From Aequorivita aquimaris (GTDB lineage: Bacteria > Bacteroidota > Bacteroidia > Flavobacteriales > Flavobacteriaceae): DNA of 64,000 nucleotides. Positions 35,515 to 46,200 of the stretch are shown one piece after another. The notes under the pieces are model-generated. The model saw only the letters and a list, made by a program, of their open reading frames with translations. It was not told where the DNA came from and ran no database searches. A program made the position numbers and the translations under genes. Within the stretch, counting starts at the first letter, position 1. Each line of letters opens with the position of its first letter. The stretch covers positions 186,001 through 250,000 of the forward strand of contig NZ_JRWG01000002.1 in NCBI RefSeq assembly GCF_001573155.1, given 5' to 3'.

Positions 35515-36777
35515 ATGGGCTGTACCAGCTGTGCCACGGGCGCCAACGGACAGCCAAAGGGATGCAAGAACAATGGTACTTGCGGAACCGATGGCTGCAA
35601 TAAACTTACGGTGTTTGACTGGCTTTCAAATATGCAACTTCCCGCCGACATGGAACCCTTCAATGCGGTGGAAGTGCGCTTTAAAAACGGAAGAAAGGAA
35701 TTCTTCCAAAATCCAGAAAACCTTACATTAAGTATTGGCGATGTGGTTGCCACCGAAGCTTCGCCGGGCCACGACATTGGCATTATTACGCTTACCGGTG
35801 AACTGGTGCGCGTACAAATGAAAAAGAAGAAAGTTCCAGTAAAGGTGGAAGCCCTGCCGAAAATTTACCGCAAGGCTTCACAAAAAGACATAGACATTTG
35901 GCAAGGCGTTCGCAATAAAGAGGCCGATGTACAAAAGCGTTCGCGCGAAATTGCCATCCGCCACGGACTGCAGATGAAAATCAGCGATGTGGAATTTCAA
36001 GGCGATGCTTCTAAGGTCATTTTTTATTATACCGCCGAAGAACGGGTCGATTTCCGCGAATTGATAAAGGAATTTGCCCGCACCTTCAATACCCGTATTG
36101 AAATGAAACAAGTGGGTTTCCGCCAGGAAGCCGCACGTTTGGGCGGTATTGGCAGTTGCGGCCGCGAACTTTGCTGTTCTACTTGGTTGACGGATTTCCG
36201 GTCGGTGAATACTTCCGCGGCGCGCTATCAACAACTTTCGTTGAATCCACAAAAACTTGCCGGGCAATGCGGAAAGTTGAAATGCTGCTTGAATTATGAG
36301 CTGGATACCTATTTGGAAGCCTTGGAATCATTTCCAAATACCGAAACCAAACTTCAAACCGAAAAAGGAAATGCCACTTGTCAAAAGATAGATATTTTTA
36401 AGGGACTGCTCTGGTATGCCTATGAAAATGAATTTGCAAATTGGCATGAGCTTACGGCTGAAAAGGCCAATGAAATAATAGAACTCAATAAAAAAGGCAA
36501 GAAGCCCTTGGCGCTGGAGGAATTTATTATTGAAAGCCCCAAGGCAGAGAAAGAACCTTTCAGCAATGTGGTGGGCCAGGATAGTTTGACCCGTTTTGAC
36601 CAACCAAAGCAAAAAGGTAAAAAACGACGAAAGAAGAGCCGCAATAAAAATCGTGGAAAAGCCGAAGCCACTGCCGGAACCGCCCAAAAAAATAAGCCTC
36701 GAAACAAGGCACCCAAAAGAACCGGTAACAAACCCAGCAACAAGCCCAGAAATCCGAAGCCGAAGAGAAATGAATAG
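35515..36777 (+). CDS. PSP1 domain protein (RicT/YaaT-like)
   Basis: 420 residues. The core (about 40-300) is a PSP1 domain with GSCGRELCCSTWL and GQCGKLKCCLNYELD, Cys motifs that in Bacillus RicT take part in holding iron-sulfur clusters of the RicAFT complex, which affects RNA processing. The N-terminus is another Cys-rich patch (MGCTSCATG, CKNNGTCGTDGC). From about 350 there is a highly basic Lys/Arg/Asn tail suited to RNA binding (inference). It overlaps gldH by eight bases. Confidence 0.88.
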   Translation: MGCTSCATGANGQPKGCKNNGTCGTDGCNKLTVFDWLSNMQLPADMEPFNAVEVRFKNGRKEFFQNPENLTLSIGDVVATEASPGHDIGIITLTGELVRVQMKKKKVPVKVEALPKIYRKASQKDIDIWQGVRNKEADVQKRSREIAIRHGLQMKISDVEFQGDASKVIFYYTAEERVDFRELIKEFARTFNTRIEMKQVGFRQEAARLGGIGSCGRELCCSTWLTDFRSVNTSAARYQQLSLNPQKLAGQCGKLKCCLNYELDTYLEALESFPNTETKLQTEKGNATCQKIDIFKGLLWYAYENEFANWHELTAEKANEIIELNKKGKKPLALEEFIIESPKAEKEPFSNVVGQDSLTRFDQPKQKGKKRRKKSRNKNRGKAEATAGTAQKNKPRNKAPKRTGNKPSNKPRNPKPKRNE

Positions 36778-37255
36778 ATTAATGGCACTTTTTTTGACGG
36801 TGGTCATGCTCGTTTCCTGCGAGTCAAACACCGTATTTAGTGAATCACAGGCTATGGATGGCCATTGGGGTGCAGATGAAGTTGTGCAGTTTAAGCTTCC
36901 CCAACTCGATTCGCTCAAAAAATACAATCTATTTTTGAACATTCGCAACACAAACGAGTATAGATACAACAACCTTTTCTTAATTGTAAATATGACCTTT
37001 CCCCACGGAAAAACTGTCACGGACACTTTGGAATACAGAATGGCTCAACCCGATGGTTCGTGGATGGGCCAGGGCATAGGCAATATAAAGGAAAACAAAC
37101 TTTGGTATAAGGAAAATGTCCAGTTTTTTGAGGACGGCATTTATACCGTTGATATAGCCCAAGCTATGCGCAATAATGGCGATGTGGAGGGCGTTACAAA
37201 ACTCGAAGGCATTACAGATGTAGGTTTCAGTATTGAAGAAGCCTCCAAACAGTAA
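36770..37255 (+). CDS. gldH: Gliding motility lipoprotein GldH
   Basis: 161 residues. The ATG at 36770, inside the end of the PSP1 gene, opens a lipoprotein signal (MNRLMALFLTVVMLVSC, lipobox Cys 17); a reading from 36596 lacks it. The rest matches GldH: VFSESQAMDGHWGADEVVQFKLPQLDS (in part), NTNEYRYNNLFLIVNMTFPHGKT and a C-terminal DVGFSIEEA. GldH is needed for gliding in Flavobacterium johnsoniae. The order PSP1-gldH-PBP1A is a conserved flavobacterial neighbourhood. Confidence 0.92.
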   Translation: MNRLMALFLTVVMLVSCESNTVFSESQAMDGHWGADEVVQFKLPQLDSLKKYNLFLNIRNTNEYRYNNLFLIVNMTFPHGKTVTDTLEYRMAQPDGSWMGQGIGNIKENKLWYKENVQFFEDGIYTVDIAQAMRNNGDVEGVTKLEGITDVGFSIEEASKQ

Positions 37256-37262
37256 AAACAAT

Positions 37263-39578
37263 ATGGCAACTAAGAAAAAGACATCTCCGAAAAAGAAAAA
37301 CAAAGCTGATGTGAGCCACCACATCAGAACATTTTGGAAGCTATTTGCAGGCTTCGTTCTATTTATAATTTTATTTTTCCTTTTGGCTTCCTGGGGTGTA
37401 TTCGGAAGTCTTCCCGATGAGACCAGTCTTGAAAATCCTGAAAAAAATCTTGCTACTGAGATTATTTCTTCCGATGGAAAAACCATTGGAAAGTTTTATA
37501 AAGAAAACAGAACGCCCGTTCCGTTTGACACCCTGCCCGATCATTTAGTGAATGCTTTGATAGCGACAGAAGATGTGCGCTTTTATGACCACTCGGGTAT
37601 TGACGGAAGAGGAACCATTCGCGCTGTCGCATTTTTGGGCAGCCGTGGGGGTGCAAGTACCATAAGCCAACAGTTGGCAAAATTATTCTTTACAGACCAA
37701 AGGGCATCAAACAAATTAGAGCGAGTTATTCAAAAAGTAAAAGAGTGGATTATCGCTACACGTCTAGAGCGCCGTTACACAAAAGAGGAAATAATCACAA
37801 TGTACTTTAACGAGTACGACTTTCTAAATCAAGCCGTAGGTATCGAGAGCGCCGCAAACATATATTTTGACAAACCACCTTCACAATTAACAACTGTAGA
37901 AGCTGCAATGTTGGTGGGCATGTTCAAAAATTCATCTCTTTACAATCCTAACCGAAGACCGGAATTGGTTTTGAATAGGAGAAATGTGGTCTTGGCCCAA
38001 ATGGAAAAGTATGATTTCATTTCAGAAAAAGTGATGGATTCATTACAGGCGCTTCCTTTGGGCTTAAAATTCACACCACAGGGCCATGACGAAGGAAGCG
38101 CGACCTATTTCCGTGAATATGCCCGTCATTTTATGGAAGATTGGATTAAGGAACACCCCAAGCCCGATGGCAGCAAATACAATATTTATCAAGATGGTTT
38201 AAAGGTGTATGTAACCATAGATAGTAAAATGCAGGAATATGCCGAAGAAGCCGTAAGAAAACATATAGCACATCTGCAAGAAGCATTTGACGAACAGAAC
38301 AAAAACAATAAAACAGCACCATTTCGTGATATCACGGAAAAAGAGACGGAAGGAATATTAAACTCAGCCATGCGCAAAAGTGACCGTTGGCGCGAAATGA
38401 CAAAACAGGGAAAAAGCGAGGAAGAAATCATTAGTAGCTTTAAAAAGAAAGTACCTATGCGTATTTTTTCATGGAAAGGTGAGATTGATACAGTAATGAC
38501 CCCTATGGATTCCATCCGTTACCACAAATCTTTTTTACAGGCAGCAATGATGTCAATGACTCCCCAAACCGGAGAAGTGAAAGCCTGGGTAGGAGGTATT
38601 GATTACAAACGCTTTAAATATGATATGGTAAAGAAAGGAAGGCGTCAAATTGGTTCTACCTTTAAACCATTTGTCTATGCCACCGCAATTGACCAAATGC
38701 ATATGTCGCCTTGCGATACCTTACCAAATACAATGTACACCATTCCTGCTGGCAAACATAATTTATTGAAACCTTGGGCACCTAAAAATGCTGGAGGTGG
38801 ATATGGTGGAATGGTAACCCTAAAATACGCATTGGCAAATTCAATAAATACAATTACGGCACGATTAATTGATCGCGTAGGACCAGAGCCTGTTATTGAC
38901 TTAGTTGCAAAAATGGGCGTAGATACCGAAAATATGCCCGCAGTGCCTTCCATAGCTTTGGGAACACCTGATGTTTCGGTTTATGAAATGGTTGGGGCGT
39001 ACAGCACTTTCGCAAATGAAGGGGTTTATGTAGAACCTATTTTAATTCAGCGAATAGAAGATAAAAATGGAACCGTGCTTTACCAAAATGTTCCCAAAAC
39101 CAAAGACGTAATCAGCAATGAAACGGCCTACGTTACCGTAAGTTTGATGGAAGGGGTAACACAATCCGGTTCTGGGGCGCGCCTAAGGGGCACGTGGGCA
39201 GTTAATTCGCCAATCTATAAAAAAGCTGTTACGGGATATCCGTACGATTTCAAAAATCCTATTGCCGGTAAAACCGGAACTACGCAGAATAACAGCGATG
39301 GTTGGTTTATGGGCATGGTTCCAAACTTGGTTACTGGCGTTTGGGTTGGCGGCGATGACCGCGCAACCCATTTTGGTTCTACTGCCTACGGACAAGGGGC
39401 TACAATGGCATTACCCATTTGGGCAATGTATATGAAAAGTTGTTATGCCGATGAGGATTTGGATGTTTCAACAGGAAGTTTTAAACGCCCAGCAAATCTT
39501 TCCATTGAAACTGATTGTTCCAAATGGCGTGAAGGAAATCCTGATGTAGAGGAAATTCCGGATGAATTCGATTTTTAA
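37263..39578 (+). CDS. Penicillin-binding protein 1A, bifunctional
   Basis: 771 residues. Builds peptidoglycan: a basic cytoplasmic tail (1-30), one membrane helix (about 31-60), a glycosyltransferase domain (about 75-260) with EDVRFYDHSGID and GGASTISQQLAK, and a transpeptidase domain (about 420-720) with the catalytic Ser in GSTFKPF, SIN, and KTGTT. The ATG at 37263 is chosen because a reading from 37233 begins within gldH. Seven bases after the gldH stop, so co-transcribed. Confidence 0.95.
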   Translation: MATKKKTSPKKKNKADVSHHIRTFWKLFAGFVLFIILFFLLASWGVFGSLPDETSLENPEKNLATEIISSDGKTIGKFYKENRTPVPFDTLPDHLVNALIATEDVRFYDHSGIDGRGTIRAVAFLGSRGGASTISQQLAKLFFTDQRASNKLERVIQKVKEWIIATRLERRYTKEEIITMYFNEYDFLNQAVGIESAANIYFDKPPSQLTTVEAAMLVGMFKNSSLYNPNRRPELVLNRRNVVLAQMEKYDFISEKVMDSLQALPLGLKFTPQGHDEGSATYFREYARHFMEDWIKEHPKPDGSKYNIYQDGLKVYVTIDSKMQEYAEEAVRKHIAHLQEAFDEQNKNNKTAPFRDITEKETEGILNSAMRKSDRWREMTKQGKSEEEIISSFKKKVPMRIFSWKGEIDTVMTPMDSIRYHKSFLQAAMMSMTPQTGEVKAWVGGIDYKRFKYDMVKKGRRQIGSTFKPFVYATAIDQMHMSPCDTLPNTMYTIPAGKHNLLKPWAPKNAGGGYGGMVTLKYALANSINTITARLIDRVGPEPVIDLVAKMGVDTENMPAVPSIALGTPDVSVYEMVGAYSTFANEGVYVEPILIQRIEDKNGTVLYQNVPKTKDVISNETAYVTVSLMEGVTQSGSGARLRGTWAVNSPIYKKAVTGYPYDFKNPIAGKTGTTQNNSDGWFMGMVPNLVTGVWVGGDDRATHFGSTAYGQGATMALPIWAMYMKSCYADEDLDVSTGSFKRPANLSIETDCSKWREGNPDVEEIPDEFDF

Positions 39579-39600
39579 AGAATGTTCCTTTTTCAATTAT

Positions 39601-39640
39601 AAAAAACCTCACGCGTTTTGAAGCGCCGTGGGGTTTTTTT
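39601..39640 (+). terminator. Terminator after the PBP1A gene
   Basis: AACCTCACG and CGTGGGGTT form a stem (one G-U) with a 13-base loop and a seven-T tail. A-rich on the left side. Confidence 0.85.
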
Positions 39641-39678
39641 ATAGGTCGAAATTTCGTAATTTTCAGAAAATTTAAAAA

Positions 39679-40380
39679 ATGATAAAAAAGACAGTTGCAA
39701 ACGTTCGCGAAGCCTGTGAAGGCATTGAAGACGGAATGACTTTTATGCTCGGCGGCTTTGGTCTCTGTGGCATCCCAGAAAATATTATTTCAGAATTGGT
39801 AAGGCGAAATGTTCAGAACGTAACCTGTATTTCTAACAATGCAGGGGTTGACGATTTTGGGCTTGGCCTTCTGTTGAAAAAACATCAAATAAAAAAAATG
39901 ATTTCTTCGTATGTAGGAGAAAATGCCGAGTTTGAGCGCCAAATGCTCAGTGGCGAAATGGAAGTTGAACTCATTCCACAGGGCACTTTGGCACAACGCT
40001 GTGAAGCCGCCCGAAGTGGTATTCCTGCCTTTTTCACGCCCGCAGGTTATGGAACCGAAGTGGCCGAAGGAAAGGAAACCCGTGAATTCCACGGAAAAAT
40101 GTATGTGATGGAAAAGGCCTTTGAGGCAGATTTTTCCTTTGTAAAAGCTTGGAAGGGCGATGAAGCCGGCAACCTCATCTTTAAGGGAACCGCAAGAAAT
40201 TTCAACCCAGCCATGTGCGGTGCTGGAAAAATAACCGTTGCCGAGGTGGAAGAATTGGTTCCCGCTGGGGAATTGGACCCCAACCAAATCCATATCCCGG
40301 GAATTTTTGTCCAACGGATATTTCAAGGGGAAAAATACGAAAAGCGAATTGAGCAACTAACAGTTAGAAAAAGAAACTAA
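39679..40380 (+). CDS. scoA: 3-oxoacid CoA-transferase subunit A
   Basis: 233 residues. With the next gene it moves CoA from succinyl-CoA to acetoacetate (SCOT), used for ketone-body or Ile/Leu breakdown. It has [15 protein letters not shown] near 27, [14 protein letters not shown] near 53 and [20 protein letters not shown] (each typical of subunit A). The stop overlaps the ATG of scoB by one base, so translation is coupled. Confidence 0.94.
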   Translation: MIKKTVANVREACEGIEDGMTFMLGGFGLCGIPENIISELVRRNVQNVTCISNNAGVDDFGLGLLLKKHQIKKMISSYVGENAEFERQMLSGEMEVELIPQGTLAQRCEAARSGIPAFFTPAGYGTEVAEGKETREFHGKMYVMEKAFEADFSFVKAWKGDEAGNLIFKGTARNFNPAMCGAGKITVAEVEELVPAGELDPNQIHIPGIFVQRIFQGEKYEKRIEQLTVRKRN

Positions 40381-41036
40381 TGGCCTTAACTAAAGAACAA
40401 ATAGCGCAAAGAATAGCGAAAGAAGTAAAGGACGGTTACTACGTTAATCTGGGAATCGGCATCCCTACGCTGGTTGCAAACTTTGTGCGCGACGACATAA
40501 GCGTGGAATTCCAAAGCGAGAACGGAATCCTCGGCATGGGCCCTTTTCCGTATGAAGGCGAAGAAGACCCAGATTTGATCAATGCCGGCAAACAGACCAT
40601 TACCGCCTTGCCCGGCGCATCTTTCTTCGATTCGGCTATGAGTTTTGGGATGATCCGCGGACAGCACGTAGATCTTACCATTCTCGGGGCTATGGAAGTT
40701 TCACAAAATGGTGATATTGCCAATTGGAAAATTCCCGGTAAAATGGTAAAGGGAATGGGCGGCGCCATGGACCTCGTAGCTTCGGCTGAGAATATTATCG
40801 TAGCAATGATGCACACCAACCGCGAGGGCGAATCAAAATTACTAAAAGAGTGTAGTTTGCCGCTTACCGGTGTAAATTGTGTAAAAAAAATAGTTACAAA
40901 TCTTGCTGTACTTGAAATCAAGGATGGAAAATTCCATTTACTTGAACGCGCTCCGGAAGTTTCCATAGAAGAAATCCAGCAAGCCACCGAGGGCGATTTG
41001 ATAATAAACGGAGAAATTGCAGAGATGAAATTTTAA
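40380..41036 (+). CDS. scoB: 3-oxoacid CoA-transferase subunit B
   Basis: 218 residues. Partner of ScoA. The catalytic Glu is in the SENGILGMG motif near residue 43; VNLGIGIPTLVANFV precedes it and GGAMDLV near 120 and CSLPLTGVNCV near 158 are also usual. Followed by a terminator at 41062. Confidence 0.94.
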   Translation: MALTKEQIAQRIAKEVKDGYYVNLGIGIPTLVANFVRDDISVEFQSENGILGMGPFPYEGEEDPDLINAGKQTITALPGASFFDSAMSFGMIRGQHVDLTILGAMEVSQNGDIANWKIPGKMVKGMGGAMDLVASAENIIVAMMHTNREGESKLLKECSLPLTGVNCVKKIVTNLAVLEIKDGKFHLLERAPEVSIEEIQQATEGDLIINGEIAEMKF

Positions 41037-41061
41037 CATCATTTTCAAATTTTAAAATATC

Positions 41062-41088
41062 AAACCATGCACTGTCATGGTTTTTTTA
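41062..41088 (+). terminator. Terminator after scoB
   Basis: AAACCATG (41062-41069) and CATGGTTT (41076-41083) form a perfect 8-bp stem followed by T residues. Confidence 0.85.
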
Positions 41089-41130
41089 TGATAAAAAAAG
41101 GTGTAAAACTCTCGATATGTTAAATTTTAG

Positions 41131-41175
41131 TGCATTTCATCGAATATTAATGCTTTTTATCGCTTTATTGAAAAT
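41131..41175 (+). promoter_or_regulatory. Candidate operator: spaced TTCATCG/TTTATCG repeats
   Basis: TGCATTTCATCGAATATTAA is followed 20 bases later by TTTTATCGCTTTATTGAAA. The pair of similar TTyATCG boxes spaced about two helix turns apart resembles sites for LytTR-type or other direct-repeat regulators. The 14-base core GCATTTCATCGAAT recurs upstream of the M4 protease. Regulator unknown. Confidence 0.4.
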
Positions 41176-41220
41176 TCCTTCACATATTAGCAGTCCCAAA
41201 TCTTACCAACTTAACCTCAT

Positions 41221-41310
41221 ATGGAAAAAGTAATTAGATCCTTTAAAGGCACAAAGGAATTAGTACAAAATGTGCTTTTCATTTTTAAGAAAGTGTTTTT
41301 ATTGGTCTAA
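41221..41310 (+). CDS. Possible 29-residue peptide
   Basis: An ATG-to-TAA frame encoding MEKVIRSFKG...VFLLV: basic N-terminal half (six Lys/Arg) and hydrophobic C-terminal half (VQNVLFIFKKVFLLV), an amphipathic peptide pattern. It sits alone in the 385-base gap between scoB and the ABC gene, after the candidate operator and before a strong terminator, which suggests a short transcript. Coding is not proven: it is short and there is no known family. The same transcript could be a small RNA. Confidence 0.4.
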   Translation: MEKVIRSFKGTKELVQNVLFIFKKVFLLV

Positions 41311-41365
41311 TCTTTTTTTATGGTTGTTTATGCCCCAAATCTGTCATAAACACAGATAAATTATT

Positions 41366-41401
41366 AAACCCGTTCTTCGTGAGGTTAGAACGGGTTTTTT
41401 A
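41366..41401. terminator. Terminator between the 29-codon ORF and the ABC gene
   Basis: AAACCCGTTCT (41366-41376) and AGAACGGGTTT (41387-41397) form a perfect 11-bp stem with a T tract on the plus strand. It can also close the ABC gene transcribed from the other side, although the T tract there is broken. Confidence 0.85.
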
Positions 41402-41421
41402 TTGCTTAATTTTTAGACGCT

Positions 41422-43110
41422 TTAAATTCCCTTCGGGATTGCCTCAATAAGTTTTTTTGAATATGCTGTCTGCGGATTTTCGTAAATTTCATCAGCATCG
41501 CCCAATTCCTCTATCTTTCCTTTGTTCATAACCAAAAGCTGGTCCGACATATATTTTACCACCGCCAAATCGTGCGAAATAAATATATAGGTGAAACCGA
41601 AATCGTTTTTCAATTCATTCAACAGGTTCAACACCTGCGCCTGCACCGAAATGTCCAAAGCGGAAACCGATTCATCACAAATTACCAGTTTGGGCTCCAC
41701 CACAATCGTGCGCGCAATGCCTACCCGCTGCCGTTGCCCGCCCGAAAGTTCGTGCGGATAGCGGTAAAAATAACTCTCATCCAATCCCACTCTTTCAAGC
41801 AAGGCTAGCACCCGATCCTTTCTTTCCTTTTTAGTCTTTCCCAAACCGTGGACCTCCATCGGCTCCATCAGTGCCTGGCCTATCATTAAACGCGGGTTTA
41901 GCGATGAATAGGGGTCCTGAAAGATTATCTGTATTTCCTTCCGAAGATTTCTGATTTCACCTTTTGAAAGCCTTGTAAGTTCCTTTCCCCTATATTTTAT
42001 GCTTCCCGAAGTTGCTTTTTCAAGTTGAAGAATGGTTTTTCCCAAAGTAGATTTTCCGCAGCCCGATTCGCCCACGAGCCCCAATGTTTCTCCTTCAAAA
42101 ACCGAAAAACTAACGCTGTCCACGGCTTTTACTATTTCGGGCTTTGCAAAGATTCCAACATTGCTGAAATAGTATTTTTCCAAATTGGAAATTTCCAAAA
42201 TAGGCACTTTGGTATAAATCTGTTTGTGTCTCTTTGCGCGTTCGGTAGCCTTCACTTCCCGCGGGACAAAGCTCTTATCGGCAATGGAGGCAATGGTGGG
42301 CAGTTTTGCCAAACGAACACTTAGCGACGGTCGTGACGCCAAAAGCGCTTTGGTATATTCCGCTTTTGGGTGTTTGAAAATTTCTTCGGTAGTTGCGGTT
42401 TCAACAATATCGCCTCTATACATTACCACCACCCTGTCGGCAATTTCAGAAACCAAGCTTAAATCGTGCGAGATAAAAATCATCGCCATTTTTGTTTCCT
42501 GCTGAATGGATTTCAAAAGTGAGAGGATTTCCTTTTGCACGGTTACGTCCAACGCCGTGGTGGGTTCGTCGGCAATCAGCAGTTTTGGTTTGCAGGCAAT
42601 GGCCATGGCAATCATCACCCGCTGCATTTGCCCGCCGCTTATTTGGTGCGGATAACTGTTGTAAATATCGTTAGGTCTTGGCAGCTTTACCTTTTCAAAT
42701 AGTGATATGGTTTCCTTTTTTGCTTCGGAAGCATTCACTTTTAAATGAAGCCGAAGAATTTCAGCAACCTGAAAACCACATTTTAATGAAGGGTTTAAGG
42801 CACTCATTGGTTCCTGAAAAATCATTGCTATTTCCTTGCCTCTAATTTGGCGGAATTGCTTTTCCGTAACTTTCAGAAGATTGCGTTTCCCAAAAATTAT
42901 TTCTCCAGAAAGATTCGCCTGTTTTTTTGGTAACAGTCCTATAATCGAAAGAGAGGTGACCGATTTACCCGATCCAGATTCCCCCACGATTCCCAAGATT
43001 TCGTTTTCAAAAACTTCAAATGAAATTTTACGCAAAACCTCAATTACATCTTTCTTATTTCCAAAGGAAACGCTGAGCTCATTAACGGATAATAGGGGTA
43101 CAATTTTCAT
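41422..43110 (-). CDS. ABC transporter ATP-binding protein with two nucleotide-binding domains (peptide type)
   Basis: 562 residues made of two DppD/DppF-like ATPases in one chain. Domain 1 (about 1-260): Walker A GESGSGKS, signature ISGGQMQR, Walker [10 protein letters not shown]. Domain 2 (about 300-562): [25 protein letters not shown]. Each ends with the OppD/F-type extension. Such fused proteins power oligo- or dipeptide (or nickel/glutathione) uptake. No permease or binding-protein gene is next to it, so its partners are elsewhere. Confidence 0.92.
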   Translation of the reverse strand: MKIVPLLSVNELSVSFGNKKDVIEVLRKISFEVFENEILGIVGESGSGKSVTSLSIIGLLPKKQANLSGEIIFGKRNLLKVTEKQFRQIRGKEIAMIFQEPMSALNPSLKCGFQVAEILRLHLKVNASEAKKETISLFEKVKLPRPNDIYNSYPHQISGGQMQRVMIAMAIACKPKLLIADEPTTALDVTVQKEILSLLKSIQQETKMAMIFISHDLSLVSEIADRVVVMYRGDIVETATTEEIFKHPKAEYTKALLASRPSLSVRLAKLPTIASIADKSFVPREVKATERAKRHKQIYTKVPILEISNLEKYYFSNVGIFAKPEIVKAVDSVSFSVFEGETLGLVGESGCGKSTLGKTILQLEKATSGSIKYRGKELTRLSKGEIRNLRKEIQIIFQDPYSSLNPRLMIGQALMEPMEVHGLGKTKKERKDRVLALLERVGLDESYFYRYPHELSGGQRQRVGIARTIVVEPKLVICDESVSALDISVQAQVLNLLNELKNDFGFTYIFISHDLAVVKYMSDQLLVMNKGKIEELGDADEIYENPQTAYSKKLIEAIPKGI

Positions 43111-43152
43111 AAATCCAAAGATAGGATAAAAGCAAATACGAACCCTTTAAGC

Positions 43153-43193
43153 GCATTTCATCGAATAAAATTTCATCTTATCTAAAATTATCG
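43153..43193 (+). promoter_or_regulatory. Candidate operator upstream of the M4 protease
   Basis: GCATTTCATCGAATAAAA, TTTCATCTTATC and AATTATCG follow each other at spacings of about 15 bases. The first 14 bases equal the core at 41132. Lies about 60-100 bases before the ATG at 43254. Confidence 0.4.
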
Positions 43194-43253
43194 TTCTTTT
43201 AATAGTTGTTTAACAAAACATCAAACCTATTTATTCACTAAATCTTATTTATT

Positions 43254-46200
43254 ATGAAAAAAATTAACAAAATCGTTTTTCTATTTTCGTTGATCATCTT
43301 TGCGTTTTCCGGGGTGGTTTCTGCCCAAGACAAAAAAGATGAAAAGAGAAACGTAAAAGAACCACCAAGTCTAGTAGTTTTTGATGCCTCGCAATCCTAT
43401 TCGCTTCAAAACTCCTCCCAAATTTTCAAGGAAGTTTTAAATCCATCCCCACAAACTTCCTTCACTACGCTAAAACAAGAACAAGATCCTTTAGGCTTTA
43501 CCCACCAAAAAATGCAGCAGTATTTTAATGGTGTAAAAGTGGAATTTGCAACCGTAACATTGAGCAGTAAAAATGGAATGGTACAGACACTGAATTCATT
43601 TTATTCCCCCATTGCAGATGATTTTAGTGTTACAGCTTCTATTACTGGCCCGCAAGCTTTGAACAGTGCTATGGCTCACGTGGGTGCTACAAAATATATG
43701 TGGCAAAATGCTTCGGAAGCAGCTTTGGCAGATTATCAAAAGCCCACGGGTGAATTGGTGATTTTCCCTGCAATGAAGAATATTTCTGAAACCAACCGAC
43801 TTGCCTATAAGTTTGATATTTACGCAACGGCACCCCTTTACAGAGCCGATGTATATATTGATGCGAAAACGGGACAATTCATTTTTGAAAACAAGCGTAT
43901 TCACCATGCCAATGTGCCCGCAACGGGAACCAGCCTTTATAACGGCACGGTGTCCTTTACGGCCGATAATGCCTCTGGCCCATACCGTTTGCGTCAAACA
44001 GCTGATGGTAACGGAATTCAGACCTTTGACATGAATAACGGCACCAACTATAACAATGCGGTGGACGTTACAAGCAGTTCAACTAGCTTTACTTCCAATC
44101 CTACAGGTGTTCAAGCGCACTTTGGTGCGGAGCGTACTCACAAATACTTCAGCCAAAAACACGGAAGAAATTCCTATAACAATGCGGGAGCCATTATAAA
44201 ATCCTACGTTAGCTATTCCTCAAATTATGTGAATGCATTTTGGGACGGTAGCAGAATGACTTACGGCGACGGTGATGGCGTAAACTACGGCCCATTGGTA
44301 TCCTTGGATATTTGTGGCCACGAGATTGCGCACGGCGTTACCGAATATTCCGCAAACCTTGTTTATAGCTACCAATCGGGAGCTTTGAATGAATCGTTCT
44401 CAGATATTTTTGGGGAATCCATTGAAAAGTTTGCCTCTGGCACAAACGATTGGCTAATGGGTGATGACATTGGTGCTGGCGGAAGCGGTGGTGCACTTCG
44501 CTCCATGAGCAACCCAAATGCCTACGGCGATCCAGACACTTATTTGGGAACCAATTGGTATTCCGGCTCAGGCGATAATGGCGGGGTACACATAAACTCT
44601 GGGGTACAAAACTTCTGGTTTTATATTTTAACCGTAGGTAAAAGCGGTACCAACGATTTAGGAAACAGCTATAACGTTACCGGAATCGGGATGGACAAAG
44701 CAGCTGCCATTGCTTACAGAAACCTAACTGTTTATTTAAATTCAAACTCACAGTACAGCGATGCAAGAAATGGTGCTATTCAAGCCGCAAGAGATCTTTA
44801 TGGTGCAGATAGCCCAGAGGAAATTGCAACCACAAACGCTTGGTATGCTGTAGGTGTTGGCGCTCCATACGGTGGTGGTGGCGGAAGCAGCTATTGTGCT
44901 TCACAGGGTAACAATGTAAATGATGAATACATAAGTCGCGTACAGTTGAACACCATCAATAATGCTTCGGGCGCACAACTTTATTCAGATTTTACAAGTA
45001 TTTCTACTACCTTAAATGAAGGCTCAGCTTATACCATTACTGTAACTCCTACTTGGACCGGAACTGTTTACAGCGAAGGCTATGCCGTGTGGATTGATTA
45101 TAACGGTGATGATGATTTTGGTGATGCAGGTGAATTGGTTTGGTCCAAAGCTGCTTCCACAAACACTCCAAACAGTGGAACGTTTACTGTGCCATCTGGG
45201 ACTGTTGGCGGCGAAACAAGAATGAGGGTTTCCATGAAATACAATGGAATTCCAACTTCCTGTGAAACTTTCAGCTATGGTGAAGTAGAAGACTATACAA
45301 TCAACTTGGGAGGCGCTGCACCAGATACGCAGGCTCCAACTGCGCCGGGAAGTCTGTCAGCTTCAAACGTAACACAGACCACGCTTACACTTTCGTGGAA
45401 TGCTTCCACAGACAATGTGGGCGTAACGGGTTATGATGTTTTCCAAGGCAGTACAAACTTAGGAAGCGTTACAAGCACCTCAGCAAACATTACTGGATTG
45501 TCCCCTGCTACCGCTTATTCCTTTAGAGTACGTGCACACGATGCGGCTGGCAACAATTCCGGCTTCAGCAATACTGTGAATGTTACCACACTTTCAAATA
45601 CGGTTACTTATTGTACTTCACAAGGAAACAATACAAATGATGAATACATAGATAGAGTCCAACTAGGAAGCATCAACAATCTTTCCGGTAACAATGGTGG
45701 GTATGCAGATTTCACAAGTATTTCTACTTCATTAACCAAAGGAAGCAGCAATACAATCACCATTACACCACGATGGACGGGTACTGTATATCGTGAAGCA
45801 TACCGCGTATGGATTGATTATAACCAGGATGGCGATTTCAATGATTCTGGCGAGCAGGTTTACTCACGCTCCAGAACTACTGCGTCTTCAGTTTCTGGAA
45901 GTTTTACCGTACCTACTTCAGCACTTTCGGGTGCAACCAGAATGCGCGTTTCTATGAAGTATAACGCAAATCCAACTTCTTGTGAAACTTTTACGTATGG
46001 TGAAGTGGAAGATTATACCGTGATCATCAGTAATTCAGTGAACCAAGGTATTTCTAGAGGTACAGGTTTCAACAGTTCAGAAATGTCTATCTATCCAAAC
46101 CCTGCAAAACATACGTTAAATATTTCGTTAGTTGAGGCAAATGGAAAGGATTATGTAATCTATAACATAATGGGACAGGTTGTTGGCAAAGGAAATTATA

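Noticed and set aside
36596-36769. Long N-terminal extension of GldH
   Set aside because: It is the shadow of the PSP1 basic tail in another frame; the lipoprotein signal begins at 36770.
39790-40356. 188-codon minus-strand ORF inside scoA
   Set aside because: An antisense shadow of a strongly conserved CoA-transferase gene; no recognisable domain.
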